In this document: positions 41,141 through 49,766 of the stretch, in pieces | How positions within the stretch are numbered: position 1 is the first letter of the stretch | How the letters are laid out: each line of letters begins with the position of its first letter | DNA from: Marinimicrobium locisalis | GTDB lineage: Bacteria; Pseudomonadota; Gammaproteobacteria; Pseudomonadales; Cellvibrionaceae | Direction: 5' to 3' | DNA: 64,000 nucleotides | NCBI RefSeq assembly: GCF_039822625.1 | Contig: NZ_JBDLLG010000020.1 | Span: 41,544-105,543 of the forward strand | Notes under the pieces: model-generated | The model's database searches: none | The model's input: the letters and a program-made list of their open reading frames with translations, nothing else | Told to the model about the DNA's origin: nothing | Translations under genes and position numbers: made by a program

Positions 41141-41905
41141 TCACTCGAAGTGCCAGCCCCCATCGGGGATCTGCTTTTTCAACGCTTCGGCCAAGGGGAC
41201 CGCCATCGAGCGGTGTTGCTCGTTCAGGTAGGGGTGACCCCTTAACACCATCAGGTGCCCCGCCGAATGCACGGCTTCCGGCAACTGCAGGGTGGCAATT
41301 TCCTGGCGGGTGGATACCGAGGTCCCCACAAACAGGTCCAACCGCCCGGCACTGAGCATTTTCAAGCCGTGTTTGGCACTGGTCACGGGGGTGAAGCGCA
41401 AGGCCGGGTAACGCTCCACGAGCGCCTGGACAGCCACGTGACCGCGTACATATCCGATGCGGTACCGGTGACCGGTAAGGCTTTCTATGCCGCTCACGGT
41501 TACCGCGGGGCTGCTGCTCCAGGCCTCCAGTGAGGTGCTCGCAATCTGAGTCTCTACCCGCACTAGCGGTGAGGCGGCGCTCTCGGCCCCAAAGGTATCG
41601 GTCCTGGCGCAGTCACCGTCGGTAATGCCGGTGCTCGCTTCCATTAGCGCCCGCTGGTTCGGCCGGTAGTGCATTTTAAAGTCGTACCCCATGGCATCGA
41701 ACGCATCGACGTAAAGCTTTGTCAGGTGGTGGTGCAGGGGCAGGTTGGGGGGAATCCAGCAGGAAAATACAATGGTGGGCCTGGCCTCAACGGCGCTGGC
41801 CCAAACCAGCATGGCGGCGCCGAGCGCCAATGCTTGGCGCCATGGGCCCCCCGGTCGAGCGGGGCGGGCCCGCCGTTTTTGAATTATTGTGAGCAAGGTT
41901 TTCAT
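41141..41905 (-). CDS. Periplasmic solute-binding protein (SBP_bac_3-like)
   Basis: 254 residues. A long basic N region and hydrophobic stretch (ALALGAAMLVWASAVEA, ~25-41) form a signal peptide, followed by a type-II binding-protein fold: DAMGYDFKMHYRPNQRALMEASTGITDGDCARTD, then GHRYRIGYVRGHVA and LDLFVGTS. No permease or ATPase is adjacent, so it may be a stand-alone sensor-like or orphan protein as often seen in marine gammaproteobacteria. Start uncertain (no clear Shine-Dalgarno). Ligand unknown. Confidence 0.75.
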   Translation of the reverse strand: MKTLLTIIQKRRARPARPGGPWRQALALGAAMLVWASAVEARPTIVFSCWIPPNLPLHHHLTKLYVDAFDAMGYDFKMHYRPNQRALMEASTGITDGDCARTDTFGAESAASPLVRVETQIASTSLEAWSSSPAVTVSGIESLTGHRYRIGYVRGHVAVQALVERYPALRFTPVTSAKHGLKMLSAGRLDLFVGTSVSTRQEIATLQLPEAVHSAGHLMVLRGHPYLNEQHRSMAVPLAEALKKQIPDGGWHFE

Positions 41906-41985
41906 GATTTAAAGATTTTGACGCCAAACCTTGCTGAAATGCAACTGTTTTTGGACGGTGCCGCTGCGGCCCGCGCCGATAGGGC

Positions 41986-42543
41986 TTATGCGGGGGGTGA
42001 GGTTTGGGCAAACGGTTCGTATTGGCCCAGGTTCTCGTAAAACTCCACCAGAGATGGGTGCTGACTGAATGAGAAACGGTCGCGAAACCGGGCCCAGCCG
42101 AGCACGCAGCCCAGGCGTAGCTCGAAATCGCTGTAGGGCGCTTTCTGGGCCAAAGAGCGCTGGGCCAGGGCGTCCAGGGCGGTGTCGATGCGCCGCCGCT
42201 GGCGCTCAAGGTAAGGGCTTTGCTCCGGGGTGACCCCATCCTTTTCCAGTGCAAACAGGTTGGCGGCGGAGTCCATTAGGGTATTGGTCAGGCAAAAATC
42301 ATCGTAGTCCTGCAGGCTGGGAAAGAACGGCTGGTTGGCCTTTTCCCGAATGTAGCGGAGAATGGAGCAGGAGTCGGTGAGAAAGCGTTCGCCATCCTGC
42401 AGGAAAGGGAGCTTCTGAGTCGGAGAGCGCTCGGCACTGGTGCGGGTATCGCTCTCGACAAACTCGCACGATAGGTCAGTCTCCAGCAGGGCAATTCGAC
42501 AGTGGCGAACGTAGGGCGAGGTGTAGCTGCCAAACAGTTGCAT
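41986..42543 (-). CDS. Glutathione S-transferase family protein
   Basis: 185 residues. Thioredoxin-like N domain MQLFGSYTSPYVRHCRIALLE with the SP-[YF]-x-R-x-[CV]-R active-site region, then QKLPFLQDGERFLTDSCSILRYI (cis-Pro and the glutathione-binding Asp-Ser), and an all-helical C domain. ATG at 42541-42543 has AAGGAG eight bases upstream; the longer frame would add a spurious hydrophobic segment. Substrate unknown. Confidence 0.88.
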   Translation of the reverse strand: MQLFGSYTSPYVRHCRIALLETDLSCEFVESDTRTSAERSPTQKLPFLQDGERFLTDSCSILRYIREKANQPFFPSLQDYDDFCLTNTLMDSAANLFALEKDGVTPEQSPYLERQRRRIDTALDALAQRSLAQKAPYSDFELRLGCVLGWARFRDRFSFSQHPSLVEFYENLGQYEPFAQTSPPA

Positions 42544-42672
42544 AGCATCGGCTCCTTGGGTCAACAATGTCGCCTTAACAGCCTGTGGTTGATAAGTGGC
42601 TGCGTCAGTGACTCTGGGGAATTTGGTCATGATAACGGAAAATGCCACTTCTTTGGTTAACGGAGCAGCGAT

Positions 42673-42903
42673 ATGAAAGCATCGGATTTTTTGAAAAAGT
42701 ATGAGCGCGAGCAGGGAAAACTCGAGCAAGACGAGGAGGAGCACTCCCTGCAAGCCCATGCCAAGGAGCGGGCGAAGCACCCGGGGCACCTCAACGCGGG
42801 CACCCCCTACGACTGGGAGGACCTGGAAGCCTACCGCAAGGAGCTGGAACGGCTGGATAAAGAGGGCCCGGGGGGCTCCACCGGGGACCCGAAAAAAGGC
42901 TAA
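42673..42903 (+). CDS. Small charged hypothetical protein
   Basis: 76 residues, not recognised. Very rich in Lys, Glu and Asp, mostly helical (FLKKYEREQGKLEQDEEEHS; DLEAYRKELERLDKEG), with a central PGHLNAGTPYDW. GGAG lies eight bases upstream of the ATG. Likely cytosolic. Between the divergent GST and a lipoprotein gene. Real because of its ribosome-binding site and biased composition, but no function can be assigned. Confidence 0.6.
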   Translation: MKASDFLKKYEREQGKLEQDEEEHSLQAHAKERAKHPGHLNAGTPYDWEDLEAYRKELERLDKEGPGGSTGDPKKG

Positions 42904-42998
42904 ACGGGGCGCCCGCTCCCGCCTGCGGTTTGTTCAGCTTTGATTCACTTCGGCGGGCGTAGTCTGGCCCCAGGCTGAGACGAAACCGGGGGTGGCCG

Positions 42999-43535
42999 AT
43001 GAAAGCGACAATGACGATGGCTCTGTTGGCGGCAATGGTGGCGCTGGCGGGGTGTGACGAGCGCCAGGTTCACGCCGATCACGGGTCGGACCACGAGCAT
43101 CACGGCGATGATTTCGTGCCTTATCTTAAGGCCTACCATTTGATCGACAGTTATGGCGTGGACACCGCCGTGGACTACGAAACGGCCCTCACCCTGGACC
43201 CCTACCACGACGCGGGCATTTTTGAGATCGACTGGCAGGTCAATAGCCTGGAGGACTACCAGGTGAGCTTCCGAATGAACGACCGTCCGTCGCTCTCGGG
43301 CAGTATTCCCGTGTACACCGAAATCTGCGGGGCGGGCCTGCCCTGTGACCAGGACGCCATCCGGATCTGTCAGTACTATTCTGACTTAACCATGGCGTGC
43401 GGCCTGGATGAGTACATCACCGATATCAGCCCGCTGATTGAAGAGCTTCCACAGAAGGCTTACGCGGTGCTGGAGGTGTGTGATACCGATTCCAGCTACT
43501 GCGAGTATGACTATTACCCGGTGTGGCTGGAGTGA
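42999..43535 (+). CDS. Hypothetical lipoprotein
   Basis: 178 residues. N-terminal MKATMTMALLAAMVALAGCDE is a lipoprotein signal with lipobox LAGC (Cys19); Asp at +2 would favour retention in the inner membrane in E. coli, but this rule is less certain outside enterics. A His/Asp-rich patch (HADHGSDHEHHGDD) follows and could bind metal. The rest has four or more further Cys (ICGAGLPCD, RICQYY, ACGLDEY, VCDTDSSYCEYD), probably disulphides in the periplasm. Not recognised. A strong terminator follows. Confidence 0.7.
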   Translation: MKATMTMALLAAMVALAGCDERQVHADHGSDHEHHGDDFVPYLKAYHLIDSYGVDTAVDYETALTLDPYHDAGIFEIDWQVNSLEDYQVSFRMNDRPSLSGSIPVYTEICGAGLPCDQDAIRICQYYSDLTMACGLDEYITDISPLIEELPQKAYAVLEVCDTDSSYCEYDYYPVWLE

Positions 43536-43568
43536 GGTATGCGACGGGGCCGACAGAAAGCGGCAACC

Positions 43569-43604
43569 AAAAAAGCCCCGACGCCAATGGCGCCGGGGCT
43601 TTTT
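43569..43604. terminator. Bidirectional terminator between lipoprotein gene and hpf
   Basis: AAAAAAGCCCCGACGCC-AAT-GGCGCCGGGGCTTTTT: an 11-bp GC stem with one A-C mismatch, A and T runs on both sides. It serves the plus-strand lipoprotein gene and the minus-strand hpf gene. Confidence 0.85.
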
Positions 43605-43644
43605 CATGCCATGTGTTTAAAGGGCATTGCTCTGGGCTGGCCCG

Positions 43645-43980
43645 TTAGGGAGCGCTCGGCTCCTCACTGGTGTCGAGCACGGGCTTTTCATGCCGATTGC
43701 CGCCGGTGCTGCCTTTGCGTTTTGCCAGGGCGGCATCCAGTTTGCGGGCGGCATCGCCAATGGCGGCGTACATGTCCTGCGACTCGGCGTGAGCCGCCAC
43801 TTTGGCGCCTTTGTATTGGGTGGTGACCTCCACGGCCTGAATGTGGCGTTCGACGGTTAATGCCATCGATAACTCGCCGATGTCCGGGTAATGGTTTTGA
43901 ATCTTGTTGAAGCGCTGGTCGACGGCCTCGCGAATGCCGTCAGTGATATCCACGTGATGTCCGGACAGTTGTATATTCAT
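43645..43980 (-). CDS. hpf: Ribosome hibernation promoting factor (short HPF/YfiA)
   Basis: Binds the 30S decoding channel in stationary phase and promotes 100S dimers or idle 70S. 111 residues, the short form. MNIQLSGHHVDITDGIREAVDQRFNKI, then AVEVTTQYKGAKVAAHAESQDMYAAIGDAARKLDAAL. The acidic/basic tail is unconserved. ATG at 43978-43980 with GGGAGT five bases upstream. It is usually next to rpoN; here it is alone. Confidence 0.93.
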   Translation of the reverse strand: MNIQLSGHHVDITDGIREAVDQRFNKIQNHYPDIGELSMALTVERHIQAVEVTTQYKGAKVAAHAESQDMYAAIGDAARKLDAALAKRKGSTGGNRHEKPVLDTSEEPSAP

Positions 43981-44148
43981 AGTTACTCCCAATACCTCTT
44001 CCTGTTCGAAATGGACCGGCGGCTAGGGTGGCCGGCCTCGCGGGGCGGGGCAGGTGATCCGGAGCGGGAGAATCAGGCGCCGGAATTTTTGTCCCCACCT
44101 AGTGTAGAACATGCGTCCGGCGGGAAAGAAAGTCAAGATGGGTACCAT

Positions 44149-44180
44149 AAAAAAACCCGCGCGGGTGCGCGGGTTCTTTA
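44149..44180 (-). terminator. Terminator of the tRNA-Met transcript
   Basis: On the minus strand GAACCCGCGC-ACCC-GCGCGGGTTTTTTT: a 9-bp stem with a T7 run, directly after the tRNA-Met 3' end. Confidence 0.85.
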
Positions 44181-44185
44181 GAAAG

Positions 44186-44262
44186 TGGTAGCTAGGGGCG
44201 GACTTGAACCGCCGACCCCAGCATTATGAATGCTGTGCTCTAACCAGCTGAGCTACCTAGCC
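44186..44262 (-). tRNA. tRNA-Met (CAT), elongator
   Basis: 77 nt on the minus strand, starting GGCTAGGTAGCTCAGC and ending TAGCTACCA with encoded CCA. Anticodon stem CAGCA/TGCTG around loop TTCATAA gives CAT. The GGCTAcGTAGCTC start and G-C rich T arm (GGCGG TTCAAGT CCGCC) match elongator Met rather than initiator; an Ile2 (lysidine) tRNA is less likely given the likeness to E. coli metT. Confidence 0.93.
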
Positions 44263-44334
44263 ACTTGTTTAGGGCGCGTATTCTCCCTGTCTGCCCCTTT
44301 AAAGTCAAGCCTTTCTGACTGATTTGCCGCCGCT

Positions 44335-45426
44335 TCAAACATTGAAGCGAAAGTGCACCACATCGCCATCCTGTACCACGTAATCCTTACCTTCCAGGCG
44401 CCACTTGCCGGCGTCCTTGGCACCTTGTTCGCCCTTGTAGTGGATGTAGTCCTCATAACTCACCACTTCGGCGCGAATAAAACCCTTTTCGAAGTCGGTG
44501 TGAATCTTTCCGGCCGCTTGAGGCGCGGTGGCCTCCAGCGGAATGGTCCAGGCACGTACTTCCTTCACGCCGGCGGTAAAGTAGGTGTGCAGGCCCAGCA
44601 GCTCGTAACCGGCGCGAATCACCCGGTCCAGGCCGGCTTCTTCCATGCCCATCTCCTCCAGGAACTCGGCCTTCTCGTCCTCTTCCAGTTCGGCGATCTC
44701 CGCCTCCATCTTGTTGCAGATGGGCACCACGATGGCGTTCTCTTCCCGTGCGATGGCGTGCACCTTGTCCAGGTACGGGTTGTTTTCAAACCCCTCTTCG
44801 GACACGTTGGCGATGTACATGGTGGGTTTGACCGTCAGCAGGGTGAGCTCCCGCAGCTGACCCAGCTCGTCCTCTGACAGGCCGAAGGAGCGAAGGGGCT
44901 TGGCTTCGTCCAGATGAGGCTGAATTTTCTCCAGGAGCGCTTTCATGGCGATGGCGTGCTTGTCGCCCCCCTTGGCGGCCTTGGTGTAACGCTGAAGGGC
45001 CTTGTCCACGGTTTCCAGGTCGGCCAGGGCCAGTTCGGTGTTGATCACCTCAATATCGGCGGCGGGGTCCACGGCGTTGGCCACGTGGATGACGTTGTCA
45101 TCCTCAAAGCAGCGCACCACATGGGCAATGGCATCGGTCTCCCGGATGTTGGCGAGGAACTTGTTGCCCAGCCCTTCACCTTTGGAGGCACCCGCCACCA
45201 GGCCGGCGATGTCCACAAACTCCATGGTGGTGGGGATGACCTTCTCCGGCTTGACGATGTCGGCCAGCTTCTCGAGGCGGGGGTCCGGCACCATCACCAC
45301 CCCGGCATTGGGCTCAATGGTGCAAAAGGGGAAGTTCTCGGCGCCGATGCCCGCCTTGGTAAGCGCGTTGAATAGTGTGGACTTACCCACGTTGGGCAAG
45401 CCAACGATGCCGCAGTTAAAACCCAT
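44335..45426 (-). CDS. ychF: Ribosome-binding ATPase YchF (Ola1 family)
   Basis: 363 residues, Obg-like P-loop protein that prefers ATP. GLPNVGKSTLFNALTKA (P-loop), VDIAGLVAGASKGEGLGNKFL (switch II), NKMEAEIAELE (the NxxE replacing NKxD that explains ATP use) and a C-terminal TGS domain ending DGDVVHFRFNV. It follows pth, the usual order; involved in oxidative-stress response and translation quality control in E. coli. Confidence 0.97.
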   Translation of the reverse strand: MGFNCGIVGLPNVGKSTLFNALTKAGIGAENFPFCTIEPNAGVVMVPDPRLEKLADIVKPEKVIPTTMEFVDIAGLVAGASKGEGLGNKFLANIRETDAIAHVVRCFEDDNVIHVANAVDPAADIEVINTELALADLETVDKALQRYTKAAKGGDKHAIAMKALLEKIQPHLDEAKPLRSFGLSEDELGQLRELTLLTVKPTMYIANVSEEGFENNPYLDKVHAIAREENAIVVPICNKMEAEIAELEEDEKAEFLEEMGMEEAGLDRVIRAGYELLGLHTYFTAGVKEVRAWTIPLEATAPQAAGKIHTDFEKGFIRAEVVSYEDYIHYKGEQGAKDAGKWRLEGKDYVVQDGDVVHFRFNV

Positions 45427-45507
45427 AGTGATATCCAGGCCAGAAAGTGAAAAAACAGGCGCGATTATACAGATCGCGCCGCTTGGAGAGTAGGGCGCTT
45501 TGGAGGC

Positions 45508-46092
45508 TCATACCTTTGTATGTAGCTGGTTCATCGCCTTGGCCCAATCGCCCCGGGCCGCCAGGGGTAAAACCTCTATTGCCCGGTCAATGGCGTCGTG
45601 CAACTGTTGTTGCTCACTGGTGGGGGCTTTTTTAAGAACATAGCCAACCACTTGTGACGCCGAGCCCGGGTGGCCAATGCCCAGGCGCAACCGGTTGAAA
45701 TCCTTATTGTTGCCCAGCGCTTTAATGGTATCGCGCAGGCCGTTGTGGCCACCGTGGCCGCCGCTGTGCTTGAGCCGAGCGGTGCCAGGGGGCAGGTCCA
45801 GCTCATCGTGAGCCACCAGAATCGCTTCCACGGGGATTTTGAAGAATTGGGCCATGGCGCCGATGGATTGACCGCTGCGGTTCATAAACGTGGTCGGAAT
45901 CAGCAGGCGCACGTCTTGCCCGTCCAGACGAATGCGCCCGGTCAGACCGTGGAATTTGTTTTCGGGGGTGAGGGTCACGCCCTGACGCCAAGCCAGTTCG
46001 GTGACAAAGTCGGCGCCAGCGTTGTGCCGGGTGCGATCGTATTCGGCGCCCGGGTTGCCCAGGCCGACGATCAGCTGCAGGGGTGTGTCCAT
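45508..46092 (-). CDS. pth: Peptidyl-tRNA hydrolase
   Basis: Releases tRNA from dropped-off peptidyl-tRNA. 194 residues. LIVGLGNPGAEYDRTRHNAGADFV carries the catalytic His and Asn; PTTFMNRSGQS, AHDELDLPPG and GGHGGHNGLRDTI complete the active site. Between rplY and ychF on the same strand. Confidence 0.97.
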   Translation of the reverse strand: MDTPLQLIVGLGNPGAEYDRTRHNAGADFVTELAWRQGVTLTPENKFHGLTGRIRLDGQDVRLLIPTTFMNRSGQSIGAMAQFFKIPVEAILVAHDELDLPPGTARLKHSGGHGGHNGLRDTIKALGNNKDFNRLRLGIGHPGSASQVVGYVLKKAPTSEQQQLHDAIDRAIEVLPLAARGDWAKAMNQLHTKV

Positions 46093-46142
46093 GGGCTTTT
46101 ACCTATTGGATAAATAAAGACCCCGGGGCGGGTCCCGTAGAT

Positions 46143-46184
46143 AGAAAAACACCCCGAGGGCAGAACCCGTCGGGGTGTGTTTTC
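46143..46184 (-). terminator. Terminator or attenuating hairpin between rplY and pth
   Basis: Minus strand: ACACCCCGAC, loop, CGGGGTGTTTTTCT: a ~9-bp stem followed by T5. It lies 12 bp after the rplY stop, so it would end or reduce the prs-rplY transcript before pth. Confidence 0.7.
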
Positions 46185-46196
46185 GAAGAACGAGGT

Positions 46197-46844
46197 TTAC
46201 TTCTCTTCTTCGCCACCTTCTGCATCGCCCGACTCGCCTTCAGCTTCTCCTGAAGCCATGCCGCGCGGTTTGTTGATGGACACAACCGGCTGGTCGTGGT
46301 CTTCACCGTGGCTCAGTTCCACGGACTCAACGCCCTTGGGCAATTTCAGGTCGGAGATGTGCAGGCTGCTACCCAGTTCCAGGTCGGCCACGTCCACTTC
46401 AATGTACTCGGGCAGGTCCGCCGGCAGACAGGTCACTTCCAGCTGAACCATGTTGTGAACGATCTTACCACCCTGAACCTTGACGCCCTTGGCCGTTTCC
46501 TCGTTGAGGAAGTGCAGCGGAACGCTGGTGTGCAGCTTGGTGGTTTTGGAAACGCGCTGGAAGTCAGCGTGCTTGGTGAAGCCCCGCGCGGGATCGCGTT
46601 GCAGATCCTTCAGAATCACATTCTCGGCCTTGCCATCAATGTTCAGCTCGATAATGTGAGAGAAGAATGCTTCGCTCTCCAGCTGCTTGGTCAGTTCTTT
46701 CTGGCTCAGCATAATGGGAGCGGGCTTCTTTTTTCCGCCGTAAACGATGGCGGGTACTTTGCCCTCGAGACGACGCAGGCGGCGGCTCGCACCTTTCCCC
46801 AGGTCTTCTCGGGCTTCGGCGTTCAACTTAAACTCTTCAGACAT
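46197..46844 (-). CDS. rplY: 50S ribosomal protein L25, long CTC form
   Basis: Binds 5S rRNA. 215 residues, with the N-terminal L25 domain (LNAEAREDLGKGASRRLRRLEGKVPAIVYGGKK) and the C-terminal TL5/CTC domain present in the long form, ending in an acidic tail (GEAEGESGDAEGGEEEK). Between prs and pth on the same strand, as in many gammaproteobacteria. Confidence 0.96.
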   Translation of the reverse strand: MSEEFKLNAEAREDLGKGASRRLRRLEGKVPAIVYGGKKKPAPIMLSQKELTKQLESEAFFSHIIELNIDGKAENVILKDLQRDPARGFTKHADFQRVSKTTKLHTSVPLHFLNEETAKGVKVQGGKIVHNMVQLEVTCLPADLPEYIEVDVADLELGSSLHISDLKLPKGVESVELSHGEDHDQPVVSINKPRGMASGEAEGESGDAEGGEEEK

Positions 46845-46952
46845 GATTAGTCCTCGATGTTATCCACTAATGTCCGCGACCAGAACAATTAGCGGGGTTT
46901 CAAAAGCCGACCGGTTATGCCGGGCGGCGGTTAACCGAGCGCCGTGCTCCGC

Positions 46953-47894
46953 CTAGCGGAACATGGCACTCAGGGATTCTTCATTGCTCAGCCGGCGCAT
47001 GGCCTCGGCCAACATGCGCGAGAGCGTCAGGGTGCGAATGCGCGAGCAATTTTTGCTGGCATCACTCAGCGGGATGGAGTCGGTAACGACCAGTTCATCC
47101 AGCTCGGAATTATTCAGGTTCTCAACGGCGTTGCCCGACAGTACCGGGTGGGTACAGTAGGCAATCACTTTCTTGGCACCGTGGGCCTTCAGTGCCTTGG
47201 CGGCGTTGCACAGAGTGCCGGCGGTGTCGACCATGTCATCCACCAGCAGACAGGTGCGACCATTGACCTCACCGATAATGTTCATGACCTCGGCCACATT
47301 GGGGTTGGGCCGGCGCTTGTCGATGATCGCCAGGTCCACACCCAACTGCTTGGCTACGGCGCGGGCGCGCACTACACCGCCAATATCGGGAGAGACCACG
47401 ATCAGATCACTGAAGTTTTGCTTTTCGACGTCTTCCAGCAATACCGGCGAACCGTACACGTTATCCACGGGCACGTCGAAAAAGCCCTGAATCTGTTCGG
47501 CGTGAAGGTCGACGGTAAGCAGGCGGTCAATGCCCACGCCCACCATCATGTCGGCCACCACCTTGGCGGTAATGGGTACGCGGGCGGAGCGCACGCGGCG
47601 GTCCTGACGGGCGTAGCCGAAGTAGGGCACCACGGCGGTAATTCGGCCGGCGGAGGCCCGTCGCAAGGCGTCCACCATAATCATCAGTTCCATGATGTTA
47701 CGGTTGGTGGGCGAGCAGGTGGGTTGAACCACGAATACGTCGCGCCCGCGAACGTTGGTATTCAGTTCCACGGCGATTTCACCGTCGGAAAATTGCGAGA
47801 CGGCGACGTCTCCAAGATCCATGCCCAGGCATTCCACGATTTTGTGGGAGAGGTCCGGGTTGGCGTTGCCGGTGAATACCATTAACTCAGTCAC
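46953..47894 (-). CDS. prs: Ribose-phosphate pyrophosphokinase
   Basis: Makes PRPP for nucleotides, His and Trp (thus feeding TrpD in this window). 313 residues. MVFTGNANPDLSHKIVECLG, FSDGEIAVELNTNVRGRDVFVVQ, YFGYARQDRR, the PRPP loop LVDDMVDTAGTL. The GTG at 47892-47894 with AAGGT ~8 bases upstream gives MTELMVFTGN; an internal ATG four codons later is possible. Downstream of tRNA-Gln and ispE. Confidence 0.96.
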   Translation of the reverse strand: MTELMVFTGNANPDLSHKIVECLGMDLGDVAVSQFSDGEIAVELNTNVRGRDVFVVQPTCSPTNRNIMELMIMVDALRRASAGRITAVVPYFGYARQDRRVRSARVPITAKVVADMMVGVGIDRLLTVDLHAEQIQGFFDVPVDNVYGSPVLLEDVEKQNFSDLIVVSPDIGGVVRARAVAKQLGVDLAIIDKRRPNPNVAEVMNIIGEVNGRTCLLVDDMVDTAGTLCNAAKALKAHGAKKVIAYCTHPVLSGNAVENLNNSELDELVVTDSIPLSDASKNCSRIRTLTLSRMLAEAMRRLSNEESLSAMFR

Positions 47895-48141
47895 GTTCGG
47901 TACCTTTTTGTTTGCCCTGCTTTGGTTGTCTTGATGTTCGGTCTCGACTGCGGCGCCTTTGTGCTACGGCTTTGCCGCTGTGTCGTGCTACCGCTGTGTT
48001 TATCGCTGCTTGCGTTATGGGTGTTGCGCAAACCGGGACCGAAGGGGCGGGGAGTTCGCGCCGACCGAAATTAGGGGCGCTAATGCCAATATCCGATCCG
48101 CGAGAAACTAACTCATGGGAGAGGCTCAACCCAAACGAACA

Positions 48142-48162
48142 GCGCCGCTGAGGCAGCGGCGC
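48142..48162 (-). terminator. Hairpin after tRNA-Gln
   Basis: GCGCCGCTG-AGG-CAGCGGCGC, a 9-bp perfect stem just downstream of the tRNA-Gln 3' end on the minus strand. No real T run, so possibly a processing or pausing hairpin. The rest of the 47895-48173 gap shows nothing else that I can support. Confidence 0.45.
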
Positions 48163-48173
48163 GTTGACGAAAA

Positions 48174-48248
48174 TGGCTGGGGCGGTAGGATTCGAACCTA
48201 CGCGTGACGGGATCAAAACCCGCTGCCTTACCGCTTGGCTACGCCCCA
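48174..48248 (-). tRNA. tRNA-Gln (TTG)
   Basis: 75 nt on the minus strand, starting TGGGGCGTAGCCAAGCGG and ending GCCCCAGCCA with encoded CCA. Anticodon stem GCGGG/CCCGT around TTTTGAT gives TTG. T arm TAGG TTCGAAT CCTA. Location between ispE and prs is the conserved one. Confidence 0.95.
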
Positions 48249-48294
48249 GTAGCAGTCGTGTCAGCGATTGTAAAAATCGCTATTTAATGTCCGT

Positions 48295-49146
48295 TCAATT
48301 GTCTTCAAACAATTGCTGGCGGGCTGGGGATTGGTTGATGCCCCTGGCCACAAAAGCGGACCATTGTTTGGGCGTCTGACTCAATCCTCGCTGTGCTTCG
48401 GCTTCGCTCTCAAAAATGGCGAAGACGCTGGCGCCAGTGCCGGACATTGTAGCGTTGCTGGCAAATTTTTCCAACCAAATCAGCGCTTTATCCACTTCGG
48501 GATAAAGTCTCCTGACCAGCGGTTGGCAGTCGTTTTTGCCGCCCCGCTCAAAGAAGGCCGCTACTGTAATGGGCGCTGTGCCTCTTGTCAAATCTTTGTG
48601 ACAAAAAATCTCAGCGGTGGAGACCGGGGTGCTGGGGGTGAGCACCAGGAACCACCGCTCGGGCAGCTTCAGAGGACTCAGCCGCTCGCCAATGCCTTCG
48701 GCCCAGGCGCTGTGGCCGGCCACAAACACCGGGACATCCGCCCCCAATTGCAGCCCCAGTTGTTGCAGTTGCTCGTTTGAGCGGTCGCAGTGCCAGAGCC
48801 GGTTCAACGCCAGCAGCGTGGTGGCCGCGTTGCTGCTGCCGCCGCCCAGGCCGCCGCCCATTGGCAGGTGCTTGCTCAGCTCGATGTGCATGCCGGTCCC
48901 GGTTTGAGCGAAAGGCTTGAGCAGCTGCGCCGCACGCCAAATCAGGTTCTCTTCCGGCGGGAGGGAGGGGATGTCTGGAGTCAGGAGCAGCTTCTCATCC
49001 GCTCGGGGGCTAAAGGTGAGTCGGTCGCCGTAGTCCAACAACTGAAACGCCGTTTGCAGTTCATGGTAGCCATCCGGGCGTCGCCCCAGTATATGTAGGC
49101 ACAGGTTCAGTTTGGCCGGGGCCGGCAAGGTGAGCGGTTTGTTCAT
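48295..49146 (-). CDS. ispE: 4-diphosphocytidyl-2-C-methyl-D-erythritol kinase
   Basis: MEP-pathway isoprenoid kinase. 283 residues, GHMP fold: LPAPAKLNLCLHILGRRPDGYHEL, ATP loop LPMGGGLGGGSSNAATTL, and C-terminal SNATMSGTGASVFAIFES. Its start overlaps the lolB stop (49143-49146). Part of the lolB-ispE-tRNA-Gln-prs run. Confidence 0.96.
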   Translation of the reverse strand: MNKPLTLPAPAKLNLCLHILGRRPDGYHELQTAFQLLDYGDRLTFSPRADEKLLLTPDIPSLPPEENLIWRAAQLLKPFAQTGTGMHIELSKHLPMGGGLGGGSSNAATTLLALNRLWHCDRSNEQLQQLGLQLGADVPVFVAGHSAWAEGIGERLSPLKLPERWFLVLTPSTPVSTAEIFCHKDLTRGTAPITVAAFFERGGKNDCQPLVRRLYPEVDKALIWLEKFASNATMSGTGASVFAIFESEAEAQRGLSQTPKQWSAFVARGINQSPARQQLFEDN

Positions 49147-49766
49147 GTGTTGGGGAGTGCCCAGTCGTAGACGATCAGGGTCAGTCGGGTGTCGTCCCGT
49201 TCGGCCACGATGCGCCCCGGCAGAGGGAGGGTTTTGACTCCCTGTCGGGTATGTTGGCGCACGCGCTGATACTCCTCATAGCTCAAGTGCCACCCGCGTT
49301 GGCGCAGTTGGCTAATCAGCCCGGCTTCCGTTCGGGCGAGGATGTCGTGTTCACTGTTGGGGGCGGGTATGCCTCGAACCCAGTAGGTCAGCTCTTCCAC
49401 GGGTAGGTGCCAACCGGTGGCCTGCCAGAGCAGGCTTTCGGCATCGGCGGCCTCCATGGGCGGTTCGCCACCCTGGCGCAGGCGTACACCGCTTGCCGTC
49501 GTGTCGATTATGATTCGTCCCTGGCCAAAGGGACCGCTCAGGTCGATGCGGTAGTCGCCGTGCTGCTGCTTCCAGCGCACCCGCGCGCTGCCACTGTCAT
49601 TGGGCACGCGCGCGCCCAGTTTGCCGCTCAGGGTCCAGCTGTGAAGCTCACTCGCGGCGGCGCGGTGCGCCTCCCAGTTTTCGATCGGCGGGATGGTGGG
49701 TTGTTGGGCGCAGCCTGCCGCAAGCAACAAAACGGTTGTACCGAGGAGGAGTTTCCAGTGCCTCAT
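49143..49766 (-). CDS. lolB: Outer-membrane lipoprotein receptor LolB
   Basis: Receives lipoproteins from LolA and places them in the outer membrane. 207 residues. Lipobox LLAAGC at residue 19; then WTLSGKLGARVPNDSGSARVRWKQ and DYRIDLSGPFGQGRIIID, the LolB half-barrel, and WVRGIPAPNSEH. ATG overlaps the stop of the upstream TPR gene. Confidence 0.94.
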   Translation of the reverse strand: MRHWKLLLGTTVLLLAAGCAQQPTIPPIENWEAHRAAASELHSWTLSGKLGARVPNDSGSARVRWKQQHGDYRIDLSGPFGQGRIIIDTTASGVRLRQGGEPPMEAADAESLLWQATGWHLPVEELTYWVRGIPAPNSEHDILARTEAGLISQLRQRGWHLSYEEYQRVRQHTRQGVKTLPLPGRIVAERDDTRLTLIVYDWALPNT

